10,413 nucleotides of DNA, from NCBI GenBank assembly GCA_045123185.1, contig JBGVIL010000061.1, forward strand, positions 1 through 10,413, in the 5' to 3' direction. This stretch comes from UBA1231 sp045123185 (lineage in GTDB: Bacteria; Bacillota_I; Bacilli_A; ML615J-28; CAG-313). A model generated the notes under the pieces. The model had not been told where the DNA came from and searched no databases. It saw only the letters and a program-made list of their open reading frames with translations. Below, piece after piece: positions 7,212 through 10,413 of this stretch (positions are counted from its first letter, which is position 1; every line of letters starts with the position of its first letter). The translations under genes were made by a program, and so were the position numbers.

Positions 7212-7273
7212 TTTAATATTTGATAGATTAGGACATATAATATTTATATGTCCTTTTCAATTGAAATATTAAA
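7212..7273 (+). repeat. Outer inverted repeat bracketing the terminator
   Basis: TTTAATATTT (7212-7221) and AAATATTAAA (7264-7273) are perfect inverse copies. They lie on either side of the terminator hairpin at 7230-7257 and start directly after the endonuclease stop codon. They may extend the terminator or mark the edge of an inserted cassette. The low complexity (only A and T) weakens the case. Confidence 0.4.
7230..7257 (+). terminator. Rho-independent terminator after the homing endonuclease
   Basis: AGGACATATA (7230-7239) pairs perfectly with TATATGTCCT (7245-7254) around a 5-base loop, followed by TTT. It ends the endonuclease transcript. No clear promoter is visible between here and the next gene, so downstream genes may rely on read-through or on a phage-type promoter I cannot recognise. 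Confidence 0.75.
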
Positions 7274-7299
7274 TACAAATTTGAAAGCAAGGTGAAAAT

Positions 7300-7485
7300 A
7301 TGAATGAAGCACCTGCACTTGCTATTTATAACTTAAAACAAGCAAATCTTTTTATTAAAGAAGGATGTACTGTTATAGGAGTAAAGAAGCGTAGAGTAGA
7401 TAATAAAATTGCTATTATCTTTAAGGTAGATGACAAATTTAAACAAGTCATGGATAAATGGCAAAATTATGAATATAAAATTTGA
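7300..7485 (+). CDS. Small protein, 61 residues, DUF5659-like (tentative)
   Basis: The ATG follows AAGGTGA (7289-7295), and the stop TGA overlaps the next gene's AAGGAGG site, so the two are tightly linked. The pattern is a short helix (LAIYNLKQANLFIKEG), two beta strands (CTVIGVKKRR and KIAIIFKVDD) and a final helix (KFKQVMDKWQNYEYKI). This resembles small phage proteins grouped as DUF5659, whose function is unknown. There is no signal peptide or membrane segment. Its compact, basic character would suit a DNA- or protein-binding accessory role, but that is a guess. The coding call is supported by the ribosome binding site, spacing and amino-acid pattern. Confidence 0.6.
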   Translation: MNEAPALAIYNLKQANLFIKEGCTVIGVKKRRVDNKIAIIFKVDDKFKQVMDKWQNYEYKI

Positions 7486-7499
7486 AGGAGGTAGCCAAC

Positions 7500-8225
7500 A
7501 TGGCGGATGAACAAGTCAAAAAAACAACTCCAAAAAAACGTACTACAACATCTAAACCAAAAGTAGATGAAGAAAAAACTACTAATTCATTAGAGGACCA
7601 AATGGCTCAAATGATGGCTATGATGATGGCTCAGCAACAACAAATTATGGAGTTAATGGCTAAACAACAACAACCTAAGGGAGTTGTTGAAGAAGAGGAA
7701 GAACGAAAAGAACAACGTAAAACAAAACGAACACGTAGCATTAACAAAATGAATAAACAAGAACTAAGACGTAAATACAAAGATGTTGATATTTACGTTT
7801 CAAATGTATCTCAGGGATTAGTAGTATATCAGGCAAAAAATAATTTATACGAATGGCAAAATCCTGGTGATATTGAAATTATGACTATTGAGGATATCAT
7901 CAATATGCCAAGAACATATTTACATACTCCTTGGGTTGTACTAGATGGGTACGAAAACGAAGAAGAATTAATTGACGATATTGTTACAGTATTGAAAATT
8001 GAACCAGTTTACGAATACATTTATACATTACAAGATATGGAAGAAGATATTGAAAACGTTGAATTAGATGATGTTAGAAAAGCTATTCAACTATCTAGAA
8101 AACATGGTTGTGATATTAGCATGGATATTACAGTTCTTGTTGAACGTAAAATTAGAAACAAAGAATTAACCAACTACCATATGATTGCAGAATTGGGAGA
8201 AATACTAGGACGTAAATTTATGTAA
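7500..8225 (+). CDS. Structural-region protein of unknown function, Met/Gln-rich N-terminus
   Basis: This 241-residue protein starts at the ATG at 7500, set 8 bases after AAGGAGG (7485-7491); the in-frame TTG at 7482 precedes that site. Residues 1-30 are Lys/Thr-rich and probably disordered. Residues 31-58 form a likely helix with eight Met in residues 35-53, then Gln runs. Residues 60-80 are a Glu block followed by a Lys/Arg block. Residues about 84-241 form a folded domain (KDVDIYVSNVSQGLVVYQ, EWQNPGDIEIMTIEDIINM), ending in a helix-rich section. The N-terminal half looks like a flexible, oligomerising or nucleic-acid-binding tail. Position between capsid and neck genes suggests a virion or assembly role. 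I do not recognise the family. Confidence 0.75.
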   Translation: MADEQVKKTTPKKRTTTSKPKVDEEKTTNSLEDQMAQMMAMMMAQQQQIMELMAKQQQPKGVVEEEEERKEQRKTKRTRSINKMNKQELRRKYKDVDIYVSNVSQGLVVYQAKNNLYEWQNPGDIEIMTIEDIINMPRTYLHTPWVVLDGYENEEELIDDIVTVLKIEPVYEYIYTLQDMEEDIENVELDDVRKAIQLSRKHGCDISMDITVLVERKIRNKELTNYHMIAELGEILGRKFM

Positions 8226-8252
8226 TCTCCCACCAGAAAGGGTGATTAATAA

Positions 8253-8684
8253 ATGAATGACAATATTATGTCTATGTATTTACGTATCATTACTGAATAT
8301 GATTACCTAGAATACACAGAAGAAGAACTAGTAGAAGACTTCAAAGAAATTCTATCTATGGCATTAATTGAAGTTCAGTTACAAGGTTGTATGAATAATT
8401 GTGAAATTGTAGATGGACAATTTACTAAAGAATTAACAAGACATGAACAATATATTTTAGCATATGCAAGTGTTTTATTATGGGTTACTCCAAAAGTTAA
8501 TTCAGCGGAATTACTTGCAGCACAATTAACATCTACAGATTTTACACAATTTAGCAATGCGAACCGTTTACAAGCGTGTCTAAAATTGTATACAGCTTGT
8601 GAAGCAAAATTAAATAATTTAATTATGGATTATGATAAAAGCTCACTCATGAACGAAATTAAAGAAGAATTGAGTGATAAATAA
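8253..8684 (+). CDS. Putative head-tail connector (helical, gp6/gp15-like)
   Basis: This 143-residue, mostly helical protein follows the site AAAGGGTGA (8237-8245). Its outline is a set of helices (YLEYTEEELVEDFKEILSMA, RHEQYILAYASVLLWVTPKV, NRLQACLKLYTACEAKLNNL). Connector proteins of the HK97 gp6/SPP1 gp15 type, which form a ring below the portal, are small, acidic and helical and lie in this place. The stop TAA shares a base with the next start (TAATG), so the genes are translationally coupled. The role is inferred from position, size and fold type; there is no diagnostic motif. Confidence 0.55.
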   Translation: MNDNIMSMYLRIITEYDYLEYTEEELVEDFKEILSMALIEVQLQGCMNNCEIVDGQFTKELTRHEQYILAYASVLLWVTPKVNSAELLAAQLTSTDFTQFSNANRLQACLKLYTACEAKLNNLIMDYDKSSLMNEIKEELSDK

Positions 8685-9649
8685 TGCCAACATTTGATAT
8701 TTACAAAAAAAGATTAAAATCTTCTAATCGTCATATTAAAGAACAAAGACGTCAGGCGGCAGACTTGAATAATGAGTTAGCATGGAATTTAGCAGATGGA
8801 CATCATAATGGAAAAGTATTAACACGAAATCAAGTTGATAACGATATACAACTTTGGGATGATATGGATATTTTAGTACGTCACGCATTAACCGGACAGG
8901 AGAAAAAAATTATTACTAAACCTTATATTGAATTACCGATAGGTAGTTACGTCATGTATGAAAATAAAACTTGCATTATACGTGAAAATATTTTAGACCA
9001 AAATGATGTTATGCCATCATATAAAGCATATGTTTGCACTACAAACTTATATCTTGAAGGTTGTCCTTATACATTTCCAGTATACGCTTTTAATAGTTCA
9101 TATTCAAGTGCTGGATTAGCTGACTATGATAAAGTTTTAGGTTTAGATTCACGAAATAAACTATATTTACAAAAAAATAAATATACTGTTCGTTTATTTG
9201 AAAACCATAGAAGTTATCGTGTTATAGTTGGAGATAATGAAACAAAATATTATTATTTTATTACTGAGATGGATGATATTAGTTATCCGGGAATGTTTGT
9301 CGTATCTTTAAAAATAGACGAAAGACATCCTAATGATAGTGGTTTTTATGCTTACAATGAAAATAAAATTGATTTTAGTGATTTAATTGAAAATCAAAAA
9401 CCAGAAGAAGAACAACCTGAAGAACCATTACAAATTGAGTGTGAAAACTACTATAAAGTTGGAGATACTATCGAAATCAAATGTAATAAAGAAATATTAA
9501 TTTGTGAAGTTAATGATTATGACATGGTAGAATTAGCTAAAAAAAATGATAAAACTTATACAGCAATATGTGAAAAACCTGGTATCTTGACAATTAGGGT
9601 ACAAGATGCAAATGAAAATTCAGTATTTAAAAATGTTATTATTAAATAG
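8684..9649 (+). CDS. Putative head-closure protein with C-terminal Ig-like domain
   Basis: This 321-residue protein starts on the last base of the preceding stop codon, with only a weak ribosome binding site, so coupling is likely. Residues 1-75 are helical and basic (YKKRLKSSNRHIKEQRRQA). Residues about 80-235 are a beta-rich core with PIGSYVMYENKTCIIRE, a pattern found in head-closure or stopper proteins. A short acidic Pro/Glu linker (KPEEEQPEEPLQ, about 238-250) leads to a final domain of about 70 residues. That domain has the alternating strands of bacterial Ig-like folds (YYKVGDTIEIKC, YTAICEKPGILTIRVQDAN). Ig-like domains on virion proteins often bind host surfaces or glycans. The stopper role is inferred from order; the Ig-like call is from pattern. 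Confidence 0.55.
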   Translation: MPTFDIYKKRLKSSNRHIKEQRRQAADLNNELAWNLADGHHNGKVLTRNQVDNDIQLWDDMDILVRHALTGQEKKIITKPYIELPIGSYVMYENKTCIIRENILDQNDVMPSYKAYVCTTNLYLEGCPYTFPVYAFNSSYSSAGLADYDKVLGLDSRNKLYLQKNKYTVRLFENHRSYRVIVGDNETKYYYFITEMDDISYPGMFVVSLKIDERHPNDSGFYAYNENKIDFSDLIENQKPEEEQPEEPLQIECENYYKVGDTIEIKCNKEILICEVNDYDMVELAKKNDKTYTAICEKPGILTIRVQDANENSVFKNVIIK

Positions 9650-9660
9650 GGGGTGTAGAT

Positions 9661-10299
9661 ATGCCTTACTTAGTCAATCAATATGCTGCTGGGGAAAATA
9701 AAAAAATAAGTAGAACAGCAACTATCTCTAGATACTTATGTGAAAAAATTGATGAGAATCAAGAGATTAGAAGATTATGTAGATATCTTACACTAGACCC
9801 TCTAGCAGATTATGCTTTTGATTATGGTAATAACGTATTTATGCAACCTGATTTAAACGATAGTTTAATGGAAAACATTAAAACAGATAATGTTAGTAAG
9901 GGTTGCGAAAAACGTATATTATATAAAACCATGTTTAGTGGTAAGGTTATGGAAACGTTAAATCCATTAATTTATGTTTACTGTGACCAAGTATCTTTTT
10001 ACAACCAAAGAGGTTCGACAAGTACAGTAGGTACAATGTTATATTATATTGATATTATTTATGACATTAGTACAGAAGAATTAATTGATTGGCAATATCG
10101 AAGTTGGACTATTGGACAGATTATTATGGATATGTTCGACGAAGTTCCAGTTACAGATGAAGAATATGTAAAACAAATTGGAAACATTAGTTTCAGAGTC
10201 GGTGAAATGTCAATCACTAATAAAAAATTGTCTCCTAATACTTCTTTAGGTGTATTATCAATTCCACTTTATGCAGTAGTGACAGGTGGTAGATATTAA
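9661..10299 (+). CDS. Putative tail terminator or neck protein
   Basis: This 212-residue protein follows AGGGGGTG (9648-9655), which overlaps the previous stop codon. It has an N-terminal helical part (SRYLCEKIDENQEIRRLCRYL), then a mixed alpha/beta section (NPLIYVYCDQVSFYNQ, GTMLYYIDIIYDIS, WQYRSWTIGQIIMDMFDE). It ends with strands (NISFRVGEMSITNK, LGVLSIPLYAVVTGGRY). Alternating strand-helix-strand order, with a closing strand that could add to a ring, resembles tail-terminator proteins, which cap the tail tube and bind the head. Position after the closure candidate agrees. The stop shares a base with the following start (TAATG). The family is not certain. Confidence 0.5.
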   Translation: MPYLVNQYAAGENKKISRTATISRYLCEKIDENQEIRRLCRYLTLDPLADYAFDYGNNVFMQPDLNDSLMENIKTDNVSKGCEKRILYKTMFSGKVMETLNPLIYVYCDQVSFYNQRGSTSTVGTMLYYIDIIYDISTEELIDWQYRSWTIGQIIMDMFDEVPVTDEEYVKQIGNISFRVGEMSITNKKLSPNTSLGVLSIPLYAVVTGGRY

Positions 10300-10413
10300 T
10301 GTCAAAAGACATTGAAAAAGACTATTGGAGATACTATGTTAGACTACCATATAAAAGTCCTGTTTATAAAGTCGTAGATGATAAAAAAGAATATAAGTGT
10401 TGTTATCCAATAA
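10299..10413 (+). CDS. Start of the next structural-region gene (runs off the window)
   Basis: The ATG at 10299 overlaps the preceding TAA and follows AGGTGGT (10284-10290). The first 38 residues are visible (MSKDIEKDYWRYYVRLPYKS and then PVYKVVDDKKEYKCCYPI). They are rich in Tyr and charged residues, with no signal peptide. By position it should be a tail or neck protein, but too little is present to say more. Confidence 0.6.
   Translation, partial: MSKDIEKDYWRYYVRLPYKSPVYKVVDDKKEYKCCYPI

Noticed and set aside
7213..7241. Possible promoter (TTAATA and TATAAT 17 bases apart) before the 61-residue gene
   Set aside because: The -35 box is poor and the -10 box lies inside the terminator stem, so it is more likely a by-product of AT-rich sequence.

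Overview
This window looks like part of the late structural region of an AT-rich tailed double-stranded DNA bacteriophage, or a prophage of that type. Every gene is on the + strand. They are packed tightly, several start on the preceding stop codon (TAATG), and most have strong AAGGAGG-like ribosome binding sites. The low GC content and the Shine-Dalgarno strength suggest a low-GC Gram-positive (Bacillota) host, but no host gene is present to prove it.

Layout from left to right: the 3' part of the large terminase gene (1-1371); the portal gene (1387-2943); a prohead protease fused to a coiled-coil scaffold, with a good internal start for a separate scaffold (3017-4213); a probable capsid decoration or head-accessory protein (4271-4783); and a HK97-type major capsid protein split by a group I intron (exons 4850-5801 and 6091-6209, intron 5802-6090). 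Then come a terminator, a promoter-like sequence and a structured leader, followed by a free-standing GIY-YIG homing endonuclease (6405-7211) and a second terminator (7230-7257). The morphogenesis genes resume with a 61-residue small protein, a 241-residue protein of unknown function, and a probable neck cluster: a helical connector candidate (8253-8684), a head-closure candidate with an Ig-like C-terminus (8684-9649) and a tail-terminator candidate (9661-10299). The start of one more gene runs off the right edge (10299 onward).

The genes fit one assembly line. Portal, scaffold and protease build the procapsid from the major capsid protein, terminase packages DNA through the portal, and the downstream proteins close the head and join it to the tail. 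The major capsid gene depends on RNA splicing: the unspliced message hits TGA exactly at the 5' splice site and lacks the last 39 residues.

The most interesting part is 5798-7273. It holds an ORF-less group I intron in a highly expressed capsid gene. About 200 bases after that gene lies a GIY-YIG nuclease with its own apparent promoter, terminator and a leader that can fold over its ribosome binding site. This arrangement suggests collaborative homing, where a neighbouring nuclease mobilises an intron that encodes none. The intron boundaries and helices were worked out by hand from the sequence, and no database search was possible.
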